The notes under the pieces: model-generated
The model's input: only the letters and a program-made list of their open reading frames with translations
Told to the model about the DNA's origin: nothing
The model's database searches: none
NCBI GenBank assembly: GCA_934527315.1
Contig: CAKTAK010000003.1
Coordinates: 35,044-99,043 of the forward strand
Reading direction: 5' to 3'
Source: HGM13010 sp934527315
Lineage (GTDB): Bacteria > Bacillota > Clostridia > Oscillospirales > Oscillospiraceae
Length of the DNA stretch: 64,000 nt
Shown here: one piece after another, positions 25,245-36,659 of the stretch
How positions within the stretch are numbered: position 1 is the stretch's first letter
How the letters are laid out: every line of letters starts with the position of its first letter
Translations under genes and position numbers: made by a program

Positions 25245-26108
25245 TTAAATAAAGATGTTTACAATACCGATGATCAAACCGATGAAGAAACCAAGGTTCA
25301 CAATGGCATTCAACTCGTTTTTCATCACGGACATAACCAAATCCTCGAAGTCTGCCACGTCCATGGCATTGATTTTCTCCTCGATGATTCCGGCAATGTT
25401 GATGCGCTCCATCAGCGGTTCCAAACCGGAATCCGCCAGCTTTCGTATGGTGGCGGAGAGGAAACCCTCCACCTCGGTTTCGGAGAGATTCATGCTGTTG
25501 AGCAGCTCCCCCGAGGGCGCATGGAGCATCTGCTCCGCTTTTTCGTGGACGGCTGCGGCAATTTTTGCCCGGCATTCCTCGCTTGCTACGAACTCGTTCA
25601 CCTTTCCGGTGACGGAGGCGAGAATACTGTCCAGAGGCAGGAATGCCAACATCGGTTTTGCTGCCAGCAGCTCCCGCGCTTTCTGCTCCACCGTGCCGCC
25701 GAAGTCCATGCCTTGGAGAGACTCCCAAATCTGGTCGGTGAGCAGATCCTCCGCCCGCTGGGTGTTCAGATCCTCAATGCCCGCCCGCCGGGCCAAATCC
25801 TCCACTGTTCCGGTGGAGAACACACCGGAACCGGCAACCAGCGCGGTGCTGGCTTGATTCAAGGTGTCATCGGTGAGCAGTCCGGCAATGTCTTCTTTCG
25901 TCAGCAGCACATTGGCCACCGCTTGTCCGATGGCATGGGCCAGACGGGGTTTATTTTTGGGAATGACGCCCGGGGTAAAGGGGAGCGTCCGACCGAAAAG
26001 CTTTTTCTCGGTCCGGGGGTGAAACAGCATTTTTACCGCCAAAAAGTTGGTAAAGTACCCGATGATCGCGCCGATCAAGGGTCCTGCAATGTAGTGCAAA
26101 TATTGCAT
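25245..26108 (-). CDS. DUF445 family membrane protein (YheB-like)
   Basis: 287 residues. N-terminal membrane segment with GPLIGAIIGYFTNFLAVKMLFHP followed by LPFTPGVIPKNKPRLA, the DUF445 signature; the middle is helical and soluble; a second membrane helix closes the C-terminus (LGFFIGLIIGIVNIFI). The molecular function is unknown; in Bacillus relatives it is associated with spores. It stands alone between terminator and clpB. Confidence 0.88.
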   Translation of the reverse strand: MQYLHYIAGPLIGAIIGYFTNFLAVKMLFHPRTEKKLFGRTLPFTPGVIPKNKPRLAHAIGQAVANVLLTKEDIAGLLTDDTLNQASTALVAGSGVFSTGTVEDLARRAGIEDLNTQRAEDLLTDQIWESLQGMDFGGTVEQKARELLAAKPMLAFLPLDSILASVTGKVNEFVASEECRAKIAAAVHEKAEQMLHAPSGELLNSMNLSETEVEGFLSATIRKLADSGLEPLMERINIAGIIEEKINAMDVADFEDLVMSVMKNELNAIVNLGFFIGLIIGIVNIFI

Positions 26109-26195
26109 GCATCAAAATCCTTTCCGCCGGACGGATTTCCCGCCCGGCGTGTGTTATTTTGTCATAGGATAGCGCGATAGGGGAATTTTGTCAAA

Positions 26196-28787
<2,592 letters not shown>

Positions 28788-28838
28788 AAAATAACACCTC
28801 GCATTCAATTTGTTATGGTTGTTGTTCGGAACAGCGGC

Positions 28839-29486
28839 TTAGAAAATCACGGCCTGCTGCTCCATCGCCTGATCATAGGCGTCCGACAGCTGTTCCGGCG
28901 TCAGATTGTTTGCCAGATAGGCTTTCATCAGCCGGTCGAAGGTTTCCACGTAATCCACAATGGACTGTGCCATCTGCGGATGATTCAGATCCTGCTCGGC
29001 TACGGAAAGGGAGCGGACAAACCGACCGTCGTACAATTCATACTGCCGCGGGGACAGATTGTGCGCCGTCAGCCACCGGTCCTCGGTTTGTTTCCAGAGC
29101 CGGAAGAAATTCGTCATAGCGCGAATCAGCTCCCCGGACTGGGTCCGGAAAATCACGGACAACTCGCCGTTGCTGTCATTTGCAAGGGAATGGAACTCAA
29201 CTTCATATTTTACCGTGGGACGGTATTTATACTGCAAACTGGATTTGACCGACATACTGGAGGTATTGGGCACGAAGAACGGCACCAATTCCCGAGAGGG
29301 GGCCAGCAGTTGCTCCACACGTTTGAAAATCTGATTGACCCACCGCTCCGGGGTCATGACTTCCACGTAATCCGCCAGAATTTCGTTAATCAGACTGGAG
29401 CGGCTTGTTCCCCGCTGATGTGCCAGAAGGTCCACTTCCCGCACAACGTCATCATTCAGCATCAGGCTATATAATGTCTTTTTCAT
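28839..29486 (-). CDS. Ribbon-helix-helix protein upstream of clpB, unknown
   Basis: 215 residues behind AAGGAGATGAGCAAGTTCA. Residues 5-45 look like a ribbon-helix-helix DNA-binding unit (DDVVREVDLLAHQRGTSRSS, then INEILADYV). The rest (about 50-215) is a mixed domain containing FRTQSGELIRAMTNFFRLW that I do not recognise. It ends 51 bases before clpB and shares its promoter, so it may regulate the operon or be a partner protein. Not a CtsR or HspR homologue by sequence. Confidence 0.7.
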   Translation of the reverse strand: MKKTLYSLMLNDDVVREVDLLAHQRGTSRSSLINEILADYVEVMTPERWVNQIFKRVEQLLAPSRELVPFFVPNTSSMSVKSSLQYKYRPTVKYEVEFHSLANDSNGELSVIFRTQSGELIRAMTNFFRLWKQTEDRWLTAHNLSPRQYELYDGRFVRSLSVAEQDLNHPQMAQSIVDYVETFDRLMKAYLANNLTPEQLSDAYDQAMEQQAVIF

Positions 29487-29519
29487 TGAACTTGCTCATC
29501 TCCTTTTTTTGATGACTAC

Positions 29520-29548
29520 ACTTTAGCACCAACTATATCTTTTGTCAA
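29520..29548 (-). promoter_or_regulatory. Promoter of the RHH-clpB operon
   Basis: On the minus strand consensus TTGACA (29548-29543), 17-base spacer ending in TGC, TAAAGT (29525-29520). Confidence 0.75.
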
Positions 29549-29597
29549 TCAATTTATATAAATGTTCATACAAAGTTAATAAAAGTCGAAACAAAAA

Positions 29598-29638
29598 AAT
29601 AAAAGCCACGGCGAGATGCTTTCGCCATGGCTTTTTAC
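29598..29638 (-). terminator. Terminator after the SLH-protease gene
   Basis: Stem AAAAGCCACGGCGA / TCGCCATGGCTTTT with one mismatch and flanking A/T runs. Confidence 0.85.
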
Positions 29639-29656
29639 GATACAATATAATAAATT

Positions 29657-31207
29657 TTACGAGGTCGCGCCGGAGTCGGTGGTGCTTTCCGGGTCGCCGG
29701 GAAGTACCGTCACGGGAATGGTCACGGAAGCGTCGCTTTTCAGCTCGGAGAACGTGATTTTAATTTCTCCGCTGCCCTCGCTGATGCCGGTGAGCAGCAG
29801 CTCCACGTGCTGCTCGTCGGTCCACTCGCCCCATGCGGCGGAGACGTTCATCACGGAGTTGTTTTCATACAGCAGCGTTGCGGTAAAGGGGTAATCGTTG
29901 CCCACGGTTACGGTCACGGTTTCGCCCGCTTTTACCGTCACGGCAGAGGGGTTGGCTGTGATGTGATAGGTTTTCCCGGCGAAATAAGCGGTATAATCCG
30001 TACCGTTGCCGGAATAATGGGCCTTTTTCAGCACGTTCACCGGCTCCGCCAGATTCAAATTCTGACCTTTGGCAAAGGACGCGCTGCAAATGCCGATGAC
30101 CTTGCCGTAAGCATTCACCACCGGACCGCCGGAAGAGCCGGAGGAGGTGGGCACCGTCATTTGAATATAGGTGCGGGAACCCAGCTTTCGGGAGAGATTG
30201 CTCACAATGCCGGAGGCAAAGGTGTCCGTCAGACCCAAGGGCGCGCCCAAGCTGTAAATGGTGTCGCCCACATGGACGGAGGATTGGTCTGCCAGCTCTA
30301 AATAGGGGAAGGATTCCGTGGTGTGTCCGCTTTCGGCAGTTTTGGAAACCTGCATGATGACTACATCGTCCCGGGTGCTGCCGTAAAGAATTTTGGTAAT
30401 GGGGTAGGTTTCCCCGTCGTTTGTGGTGATTTTACCGGCAGCGGTGTCAATGACTGCGTGATAGTTGGTCACGGCAATGCCGTCCGGGCTGATGAAAAAT
30501 CCGCTGGCGGTGCCGTAGGGTGTTTGACATTCCTTGTCTTCGAAGGATTGGAGAAAGAACACCGCATTGGAGCATTTCCGATAAATCTGGCTGGCGGTCA
30601 AGGTAGAATCATCTTCTGCCTGCCGGACCAAACTCAGGGAATCTCCCAAGGTGAGCTTGCTACCCTTCATAGGAGCGCTCAGAGCGCGGGCGGAAATCAG
30701 CGCCACCTCGCCCCGGGTCAAGGGACCGGAAAATTCCCCCGGCTGAGCCAGCTTGCACTGCTGTGCCAGCGCCCACGGGTCATTCCAGACAAAATCCCCG
30801 GCAATGTCGCTGTAGCCCAATGCCCGGAGGGCAAAGGTCAGATATTGCTCTGCGGTGACGGTGTCATCGGCGCCGAATTCCTTTGCGCTGTATCCGGAAA
30901 CCAATCCCACGGATTGAGCATACCCCACATATCCGGTGGCCCACAAGGCAACGTCCGGGAAGTTGGCATGGTAAATTCCGCTGAGCGCCGCAGTTTCTCT
31001 GCCGGACAGCCGCACCATCATGGCAACGGCCTCCTGCCGGGTCAAATCCCGGTCCAGCTCAAAGCCTTTGTCCGTGCCGTAAAACAAGCCCATGCTGTAC
31101 AGCGTGTCCGCGGCATTTTTCTGTTCTTGATTATAAGCGCCGGCATGGGGGGCGGCAGCGGTGAGCATTGCCCCGGCCAGCGCAAGAGAAAGCAGTTGTT
31201 TTTTCAT
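29657..31207 (-). CDS. Secreted trypsin-like serine protease with N-terminal SLH domains
   Basis: 516 residues: signal peptide (1-24, ending AGA), about three SLH domains (25-195; e.g. FPDVALWATGYVGYAQSVGLVSGY), a linker, then a trypsin/HtrA-type protease (about 205-385) with His in TNYHAV, Asp in TRDDVVIM and Ser in SSGSSGGPVV, and a C-terminal Ig-like domain. SLH domains attach to wall polymers, so it acts at the cell surface. No PDZ domain is visible. It follows the MBL gene by 33 bases. Confidence 0.88.
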   Translation of the reverse strand: MKKQLLSLALAGAMLTAAAPHAGAYNQEQKNAADTLYSMGLFYGTDKGFELDRDLTRQEAVAMMVRLSGRETAALSGIYHANFPDVALWATGYVGYAQSVGLVSGYSAKEFGADDTVTAEQYLTFALRALGYSDIAGDFVWNDPWALAQQCKLAQPGEFSGPLTRGEVALISARALSAPMKGSKLTLGDSLSLVRQAEDDSTLTASQIYRKCSNAVFFLQSFEDKECQTPYGTASGFFISPDGIAVTNYHAVIDTAAGKITTNDGETYPITKILYGSTRDDVVIMQVSKTAESGHTTESFPYLELADQSSVHVGDTIYSLGAPLGLTDTFASGIVSNLSRKLGSRTYIQMTVPTSSGSSGGPVVNAYGKVIGICSASFAKGQNLNLAEPVNVLKKAHYSGNGTDYTAYFAGKTYHITANPSAVTVKAGETVTVTVGNDYPFTATLLYENNSVMNVSAAWGEWTDEQHVELLLTGISEGSGEIKITFSELKSDASVTIPVTVLPGDPESTTDSGATS

Positions 31208-31240
31208 AGAATTTCAAAATCCTCAAACAATGATTTTTTG

Positions 31241-32143
31241 TTAAGCGGCATTGCTCCATGCGTCCGCGTCAAAAGCGGTATTTTGCGTGGATACGGTGCT
31301 GCCGTCGGAGTAAAAGGTAATATTGCCCTCGTCCATGGTGCAGTAGGTGGTCACATCGGCGTCGCGAAAACGGGAGAGGGCCTCCTCATGGGGGTGACCG
31401 TAGGAATTGCCTTTTCCGCAGCTGATGACCGCATATTGGGGCTGCGCCTCATACAGCAGACGATAGCTGTTGGAGGTGCTGCTGCCGTGATGTCCGGCTT
31501 GGAATACATCGCACTTCACATCGGCGCCGTGGTCCAGAATATCGTTTTCTTCCTGATATTCTGCGTCTCCGGTGAACAGAAAGGACGTTTTGCCGTAATC
31601 CACCCGGAGAACGATGCTCCAGTTGTTTACGTTTTCCGGCAGGGTTTCCCAACAAGGACCCAACACGGTCACGGTGGCGGTGCCCACGGTAAAGGTATCG
31701 CCCACTTGGGGAATGGTAATGGCGCCGCCGTGAGATGCTACGGTATCGGCAAAATCCCGGAAGGTGACCGAATCGTAGATTTCCACCGGGGAATAAACGG
31801 TATCAAAGGAAAATGCGTCGGCTGCGGCGTCCAAACCGCCGCAATGGTCAGCATGGGGGTGGGTACAGACGATGGTATTCAGCTCCGTAACGCCCAGAGC
31901 CTGCAGGCTTTCCACAAGATGATGCTCCACCTTGTTGTCGCCGCCGTCAATGAGCAGGGTTTCCCCGCCGCATTGCAGAACCGTTGCGTCTCCTTGCCCC
32001 ACGTCCAGATAGGTTACGGTAAGACCGCTGTCGGTGAGCGATGTGGCGGAATCTTCCGTGAAGTGATAGCCCAGCGCACCGGCCAGGACAATGACAGCAA
32101 CTGCGGCTGTCCGAATGGTGTAAAAAGTCTTAGAATGTTTCAT
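31241..32143 (-). CDS. Secreted ComEC/Rec2-like metallo-beta-lactamase-fold hydrolase
   Basis: 300 residues from ATG 32143; the longer frame upstream enters the ispE leader and has no ribosome binding site. One N-terminal membrane anchor (about 10-30), then the MBL domain: YLDVGQGDATVL, LLIDGG, THPHADHCGG (zinc ligands), FTGDAE and QAGHHGS. This is the layout of stand-alone ComEC C-terminal domains, which may degrade nucleic acid or other phosphoesters outside the cell. It forms an operon with the SLH protease. Confidence 0.85.
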   Translation of the reverse strand: MKHSKTFYTIRTAAVAVIVLAGALGYHFTEDSATSLTDSGLTVTYLDVGQGDATVLQCGGETLLIDGGDNKVEHHLVESLQALGVTELNTIVCTHPHADHCGGLDAAADAFSFDTVYSPVEIYDSVTFRDFADTVASHGGAITIPQVGDTFTVGTATVTVLGPCWETLPENVNNWSIVLRVDYGKTSFLFTGDAEYQEENDILDHGADVKCDVFQAGHHGSSTSNSYRLLYEAQPQYAVISCGKGNSYGHPHEEALSRFRDADVTTYCTMDEGNITFYSDGSTVSTQNTAFDADAWSNAA

Positions 32144-32193
32144 GAAATGTATTTTACTCCCGGAATCGACGGAAAACAAGTCCGAAAAAAGAC

Positions 32194-32222
32194 TTTCCAA
32201 ACGGCGGTGAGTGGGATATACT
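32194..32222 (+). promoter_or_regulatory. Probable ispE promoter
   Basis: TTTCCA, 17-base spacer, TATACT; a weak -35 and good -10, 33 bases before the proposed start. Confidence 0.5.
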
Positions 32223-32254
32223 GAAAGAAAAAGCGTGAATAGGGGAGAATGTGC

Positions 32255-33130
32255 GTGAAAAACGATATTCAGGAAAAAGCCTATGCGAAATTGAATCTTT
32301 CTCTGGACGTAACGGGAAAGCGGGAGGACGGTTATCACGAGGTCTGCATGGTGATGCAGAGCGTGGATTTGTGCGATGAGGTGCGGATTCAGATTACGGA
32401 AGACGGTGTGTTCCGCTCCAAATCCAACCGGGGATATATTCCCAATGATGAGCGAAATGTGGCTGTTAAGGCGGCAATGGTATTCAACGAGGCTTACGAT
32501 TTAGGCGGTCGGGGCGTGAACATCAATATGAAAAAGCGGACCCCGGTGCGGGCAGGCTTGGGCGGCGGCTCGGCAGACGCGGCGGCGGTGCTCCGGGGCT
32601 TGAATACCCTGACGGGCAATCCCTTCAGCCGAAAGGACTTGGAGCAGCTGGCGGAAAAGGTTGGCTCGGACGTGGCATTCTGCGTGGCGGGCGGCACTCA
32701 ATTGGCCACCGGGCGGGGAGAAATTCTGACGCCCCTGCCGGATTTCGGACGGCAGACCGTTGTGATCTGCAAGCCTTATTTTTCCATTTCTACCCCGGCA
32801 TTGTTCCAGAAAATTGACGAGCGGAAAAGCAAATGCCGCCCGGACACCGATGGGATTTTGCAGGCTTTGGAGCAGCAGAACGACCAAGACGTGATTCGCC
32901 GTATGTATAATGTATTCGAAGATGTGCTGGGCAATAAAAGTCAGGGCATTCGGGAAATCAAACGGGGCTTGATGTCTCACGGTGCATTGGGCACCTGCAT
33001 GAGCGGAACGGGCAGCGCGGTGTTCGGCATTTTCCCGGACGATAAAACCGGCAAGCATGCCTATTATGCCCTGCGGAATCATTACCCCGATGTGTTCTTC
33101 TGCCACACCAATCCTGCGTTTATGGCATAA
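32255..33130 (+). CDS. ispE: 4-diphosphocytidyl-2-C-methyl-D-erythritol kinase
   Basis: 291 residues from GTG 32255, seven bases after GGGGAG; ATG 32249 is too close to it. GHMP kinase: N-terminal AYAKLNLSLDV, ATP-binding P-x-R-A-G-L-G-G-G-S-A-D-A-A-A, and late GTGSAVFG. It phosphorylates CDP-ME in the non-mevalonate isoprenoid pathway. Followed by a terminator and then spoIIR. Confidence 0.96.
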   Translation: MKNDIQEKAYAKLNLSLDVTGKREDGYHEVCMVMQSVDLCDEVRIQITEDGVFRSKSNRGYIPNDERNVAVKAAMVFNEAYDLGGRGVNINMKKRTPVRAGLGGGSADAAAVLRGLNTLTGNPFSRKDLEQLAEKVGSDVAFCVAGGTQLATGRGEILTPLPDFGRQTVVICKPYFSISTPALFQKIDERKSKCRPDTDGILQALEQQNDQDVIRRMYNVFEDVLGNKSQGIREIKRGLMSHGALGTCMSGTGSAVFGIFPDDKTGKHAYYALRNHYPDVFFCHTNPAFMA

Positions 33131-33144
33131 ATTCAGACCAAACA

Positions 33145-33176
33145 GAGAAGGGAGCAAATGCTCCCTTCTTTTTTTG
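33145..33176 (+). terminator. Terminator after ispE
   Basis: Stem AGAAGGGAGCA / TGCTCCCTTCT followed by a run of seven T residues. Confidence 0.88.
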
Positions 33177-33204
33177 TATCAAATCGGCCGGTTTCGGGGA
33201 TACT
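33176..33204 (+). promoter_or_regulatory. Candidate forespore (sigma-F/G type) promoter of spoIIR
   Basis: GTATC (33176-33180), 15-base spacer, GGGGATACT (33196-33204). This fits the known GTATA / GGnnAnAnT pattern of sigma-F and sigma-G. No sigma-A-like promoter is visible in the gap after the ispE terminator. Confidence 0.6.
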
Positions 33205-33234
33205 CTGAGCATCTTACGGGAAGGCGGAACCTTT

Positions 33235-33849
33235 ATGAAACGCACATATTTTTTGAAAACGTGGGAATTGGCGCTGCTCATTGCTCTTTGTATAACGGCG
33301 CTGTCCGGACTTTGGGCGCAGAGAAAGCAGACGGAAATTGCCGGACAGCTGGTCCGGCTTCATGTGTTGGCAGTGGATGATTCCCATAGGGAGCAGGCCG
33401 TGAAACTTCAAGTGCGGGACCGGGTACTGGAAACATTGCAGCCGGCGCTTGCAGAGGTGGAAAACCGGGAGGAGGCGGTAACGATTCTGGAACATCGGCT
33501 GCCGGAGATTCAGAGGGCGGCAGAGACCGTTGCCGGAGACCGAGCGGTTCATGTGACCCTTTCGGAGGAGTATTATCCCACCCGGGTGTATGACGGATTT
33601 TCTCTCCCCGCGGGGCAGTATACCTCTCTCCGGGTAGTTTTAGGAGAAGGGCAGGGACATAACTGGTGGTGCGTGGTGTATCCGCCGCTGTGTATCACCG
33701 CTGCGGAGGCGTCTCGGGAGGCAATCGAAACCATGGGCCCGGACACGGCTCGCATTATTACGGAAAGCGACGGCTATGTGGTGAAATTCAAAATTTTGGA
33801 GCTTTGGGGAGAATTGGCAGAAAAAATCCGTCCTGCCGGGGCAAACTAA
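33235..33849 (+). CDS. spoIIR: Stage II sporulation protein R
   Basis: 204 residues: one membrane/signal segment (11-28), then the SpoIIR signature LVRLHVLAVDDS, the S-L-R-V-V-L-G-E-G-Q-G-H-N-W-W-C-V-V-Y-P-P-L-C block and VKFKILELWGEL. In Bacillus, SpoIIR is made in the forespore and triggers SpoIIGA to process pro-sigma-E in the mother cell. A sigma-F-like promoter precedes it. It implies the organism can sporulate. Confidence 0.96.
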   Translation: MKRTYFLKTWELALLIALCITALSGLWAQRKQTEIAGQLVRLHVLAVDDSHREQAVKLQVRDRVLETLQPALAEVENREEAVTILEHRLPEIQRAAETVAGDRAVHVTLSEEYYPTRVYDGFSLPAGQYTSLRVVLGEGQGHNWWCVVYPPLCITAAEASREAIETMGPDTARIITESDGYVVKFKILELWGELAEKIRPAGAN

Positions 33850-33866
33850 GCACCGGGGGACGGAAT

Positions 33867-34049
33867 ATGAAAGAAGAAAAAAAGAAACCGAAAGAGCAGC
33901 CTGTTATGGGGCCTTGCTTTCGGTTGGACCCGGAGCAGCGGGTCTGTCCGCAGTTTGATGCAGTGAGCATCGCAAAATTTCCCGTAGCGGAGCGGGATTC
34001 CATGGGCTTTCGCGTGTTGGATAACTGCGCGGAGGAACACATCGAATGA
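33867..34049 (+). CDS. Small hypothetical protein
   Basis: 60 residues, start 17 bases after spoIIR, with GGGGGACGG upstream. Charged Lys/Glu-rich N-terminus, then C-F-R-L-D-P-E-Q-R-V-C and a further Cys near the end. Probably co-transcribed with spoIIR. No known family. Confidence 0.55.
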   Translation: MKEEKKKPKEQPVMGPCFRLDPEQRVCPQFDAVSIAKFPVAERDSMGFRVLDNCAEEHIE

Positions 34050-34052
34050 AAC

Positions 34053-34090
34053 GATGGGCAGTACACAATTCGTTGCGTACTGCCCATCAA
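34053..34090. terminator. Convergent terminator hairpin
   Basis: Twelve-base perfect stem GATGGGCAGTAC / GTACTGCCCATC between convergent genes; the T-run is weak on both sides. Confidence 0.6.
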
Positions 34091-34097
34091 GCTGTTT

Positions 34098-35030
34098 TTA
34101 GTATTGGTAGCTGCTGTCTCCGATGAATTCCCGGAGCAGACTATCCGCCGGCACCAGCTCCGGCGAAACGGATACAAAGGACTCCAATGCGGGCAGCAGA
34201 TTCCGATACTTCGGGTCGATTGCCCCTTGCGCCTCCGCCTCTGCAAGCAGGGGCTGCACATAGGTTTTCATCATGCCGATTTCGTAGGGCAGCATGGAAT
34301 TGAACTGCAAATCCGCTTTCTCCCGGAACGGGTCGATATACAATTCCTCGCCATGACAGACGTTTGCCCACATGGCCATGGTTTCCGTCACCGGGGAATT
34401 CCGGAACTGCCGGTCCCGAATCATGCGGCGGCACAGCCGCACCCAGTTGCCCTGAAAACAGACGGCGCCGTCTTGCTGAATCTCCGTGCTGGCATTGACG
34501 TAAATGCGGAATGCGTCCGGGCAGAGCTGGGAAAAAATATCGTTCAAAGCATGCAATCCCTCAAAAATCACCAAATCCTCCGGACCGGGCTGCAAAATGC
34601 GGCCGGTATTCCGATTTTGGGTGCGGCTTTTGAAAGAATACTTGGGAATTTCAATGGCTTTTCCGGCATTCAGCGCCTCAAAATGGGATTCCAACAGCTC
34701 CAAATCCAGACACAAGGGGGATTCGAAGTTGTATTCGCCGGTTTCGGTTTTCGGGTGGTCGTCTGTGACCGTACGGAAATATTTGTCCATTTCCACGGTG
34801 TGCAGCGTGATACCCCGCCGGGAAAGAATTTCTTTCAGTTTCAGCGACGTGGTGGTTTTTCCGGAGCCGGAAGGACCGGCCAGAAATACAATGGGACTGA
34901 CGGCTTGATGGGCCGCAATCCGTTCCGCAGCGTCCTGCAGAACTTGATGATATCGTTCCTCGGATTCCAGTACAAAGGTGCGGGGGTCTCCGATGGCTCG
35001 CTCATTCAGCGTCTGAAGTTGATAGGTCAT
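34098..35030 (-). CDS. Uridine kinase-like P-loop phosphotransferase
   Basis: 310 residues from ATG 35030, overlapping the end of hemZ by 29 bases. Walker A GPSGSGKTT at about residue 53, then EMDKYF (substrate Asp region), FEGLHALND, and a C-terminal part of about 120 residues beyond the kinase core. It belongs to the uridine kinase/phosphoribulokinase class. The true substrate of this longer Clostridia variant is not established. Confidence 0.8.
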   Translation of the reverse strand: MTYQLQTLNERAIGDPRTFVLESEERYHQVLQDAAERIAAHQAVSPIVFLAGPSGSGKTTTSLKLKEILSRRGITLHTVEMDKYFRTVTDDHPKTETGEYNFESPLCLDLELLESHFEALNAGKAIEIPKYSFKSRTQNRNTGRILQPGPEDLVIFEGLHALNDIFSQLCPDAFRIYVNASTEIQQDGAVCFQGNWVRLCRRMIRDRQFRNSPVTETMAMWANVCHGEELYIDPFREKADLQFNSMLPYEIGMMKTYVQPLLAEAEAQGAIDPKYRNLLPALESFVSVSPELVPADSLLREFIGDSSYQY

Positions 35031-36492
35031 GGTAAAACTCTCCGATCTTTGCTTTATCGGCGCAGGTCTTTTCGATGTTGGTAATGTATTCGTTGGGATA
35101 TTTCGGTGCAAAAATCCGGCCGATTCGTCCTGTGGGGGCGGTCAGCTTGGTGGAACCGCCAGCGCCCATGGAAATGATGGGGCACAGCTCCTCCATAATG
35201 CAGATGTTGTAAAGATTTTCGCTGCCGGGCTTGCACCAACCGGTGTTCTCAAAGCCGCCGGACATATTCTTCTGCCGATAAAGGTAATAAGGTTCATACC
35301 CTGCGGCCCGGAGCCGGGGCAGAGCGTCATTCAGCATTTGCTCCACGGCGTTTGCCGTGGGAATCTGACCGCCCTCGTCCGTCAAGCGGGCGCCCTTTTT
35401 TAGGGAAAGGGTATGTACGGTCACGTTTTCCGGGTCCAAAGCCAGCACCCGGTCCATAGTATGGCGGAAACTTTCCGGGGTATCCGTAGGCAATCCGGCA
35501 ATCAGGTCCATGTTGATTGCCATACCGCCCACTTCCCGGACCATAGCAAAGGCGCGGTCGATGTCTGCGGCGGTGTGCTTGCGGCCGATGGCCTCCAGAA
35601 CGGAATCGTTCATGGTCTGGGGATTGACGCTGATGCGGGTCACTCCATGCTGCCGGAGCACCTGCAATTTTTCCGTTGTGATGGTGTCCGGCCGACCGGC
35701 CTCCACGGTAATTTCCCGGAGATCGGAGAAGTCAAACACGGATTCCAGCTTTTGGAACAATGTCTCCAGCTGCGCCGGGGAAAGGGTGGTGGGGGTGCCG
35801 CCGCCGAAATACAGACTCACCGGGTGCAGACCCAATTCCCGCACCTGCTGCGCGGTGGCGTCAATTTCCTGCTCCAATGCGGTAAGGAACGGCTGAATCA
35901 GTTTCATGCTCTTTTCCACGGACTGGCTGACGAAACTGCAATATGCGCAGCGGGTGGGACAAAAAGGAATGCCCACATAAAGGCAGACGTCCTTTTCCGA
36001 GAGGGAATCTTCCGCGGCCATGGAGTAATGAGCGCCGTCCAGACACAGCTCCGTCCGCTCCGGAGAGGTGAAATACGTTTTCTGGAAGGCGGCTTTTGCC
36101 TGCCGGTCGGTTTTACCCTGCCGCAGCAATTTGGTCATCAGCTTTGCCGGACGAACGCCGGTCAGCGCGCCCCATTGAGGGTGCGGCATACCGGTAGCCA
36201 TCGCCGCCCGGTAAAAGGACTGGCGAATCACCCGCTGCATGTGGCGGTTGCGAATGAGCTTATCATCGGTGAGCAGCTCCGTCTGCACCCGGGCGGACCC
36301 GGTGAACACGCCGGTTTCCAAATGAATCCGGGTGGTGATGGTGGTGTACTGCTTGCCGGTGCTCTGTTTGACTTCAATATACGGCAGCGCGCCGGGGGCA
36401 TCGGGATACACCGGCTTTTCTCCGGGATACAGCGTCAGCAGCGACTGCTCCACCGCGTATTTATAATCATGTCCAATCAAAAAAAGGTCCAT
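35002..36492 (-). CDS. hemZ: Coproporphyrinogen dehydrogenase HemZ (radical SAM)
   Basis: 496 residues. Residues 1-165 form the extra N-terminal domain typical of HemZ. The radical SAM cluster motif CPTRCAYC stands at about residue 175-182, followed by SLYFGGGTPT and the AGRPDTI region. HemZ/HemN-like enzymes act on coproporphyrinogen III or on related porphyrin/heme substrates under anaerobic conditions. No other heme gene is nearby, so the true substrate is uncertain. Confidence 0.9.
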   Translation of the reverse strand: MDLFLIGHDYKYAVEQSLLTLYPGEKPVYPDAPGALPYIEVKQSTGKQYTTITTRIHLETGVFTGSARVQTELLTDDKLIRNRHMQRVIRQSFYRAAMATGMPHPQWGALTGVRPAKLMTKLLRQGKTDRQAKAAFQKTYFTSPERTELCLDGAHYSMAAEDSLSEKDVCLYVGIPFCPTRCAYCSFVSQSVEKSMKLIQPFLTALEQEIDATAQQVRELGLHPVSLYFGGGTPTTLSPAQLETLFQKLESVFDFSDLREITVEAGRPDTITTEKLQVLRQHGVTRISVNPQTMNDSVLEAIGRKHTAADIDRAFAMVREVGGMAINMDLIAGLPTDTPESFRHTMDRVLALDPENVTVHTLSLKKGARLTDEGGQIPTANAVEQMLNDALPRLRAAGYEPYYLYRQKNMSGGFENTGWCKPGSENLYNICIMEELCPIISMGAGGSTKLTAPTGRIGRIFAPKYPNEYITNIEKTCADKAKIGEFYHDLSTSDAE

Positions 36493-36592
36493 TCGTAATT
36501 ACCCTACTTTACACGTTTTCTCCCATTATACACAGAAACCTGAAAAAATTCACTACTTCCCGAAAAAATTATCCGAAAAGCGGGAAGATAAA

Positions 36593-36621
36593 TTGTCTTT
36601 TCCTTGGAAACATGGTAGAAT
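36593..36621 (+). promoter_or_regulatory. Promoter of the PHP phosphoesterase gene
   Basis: TTGTCT, 17-base spacer ending TGG, TAGAAT. Confidence 0.7.
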
Positions 36622-36659
36622 GGCGGCGAAAAATTATGACGAATGAGAGAGGTTTCTGC

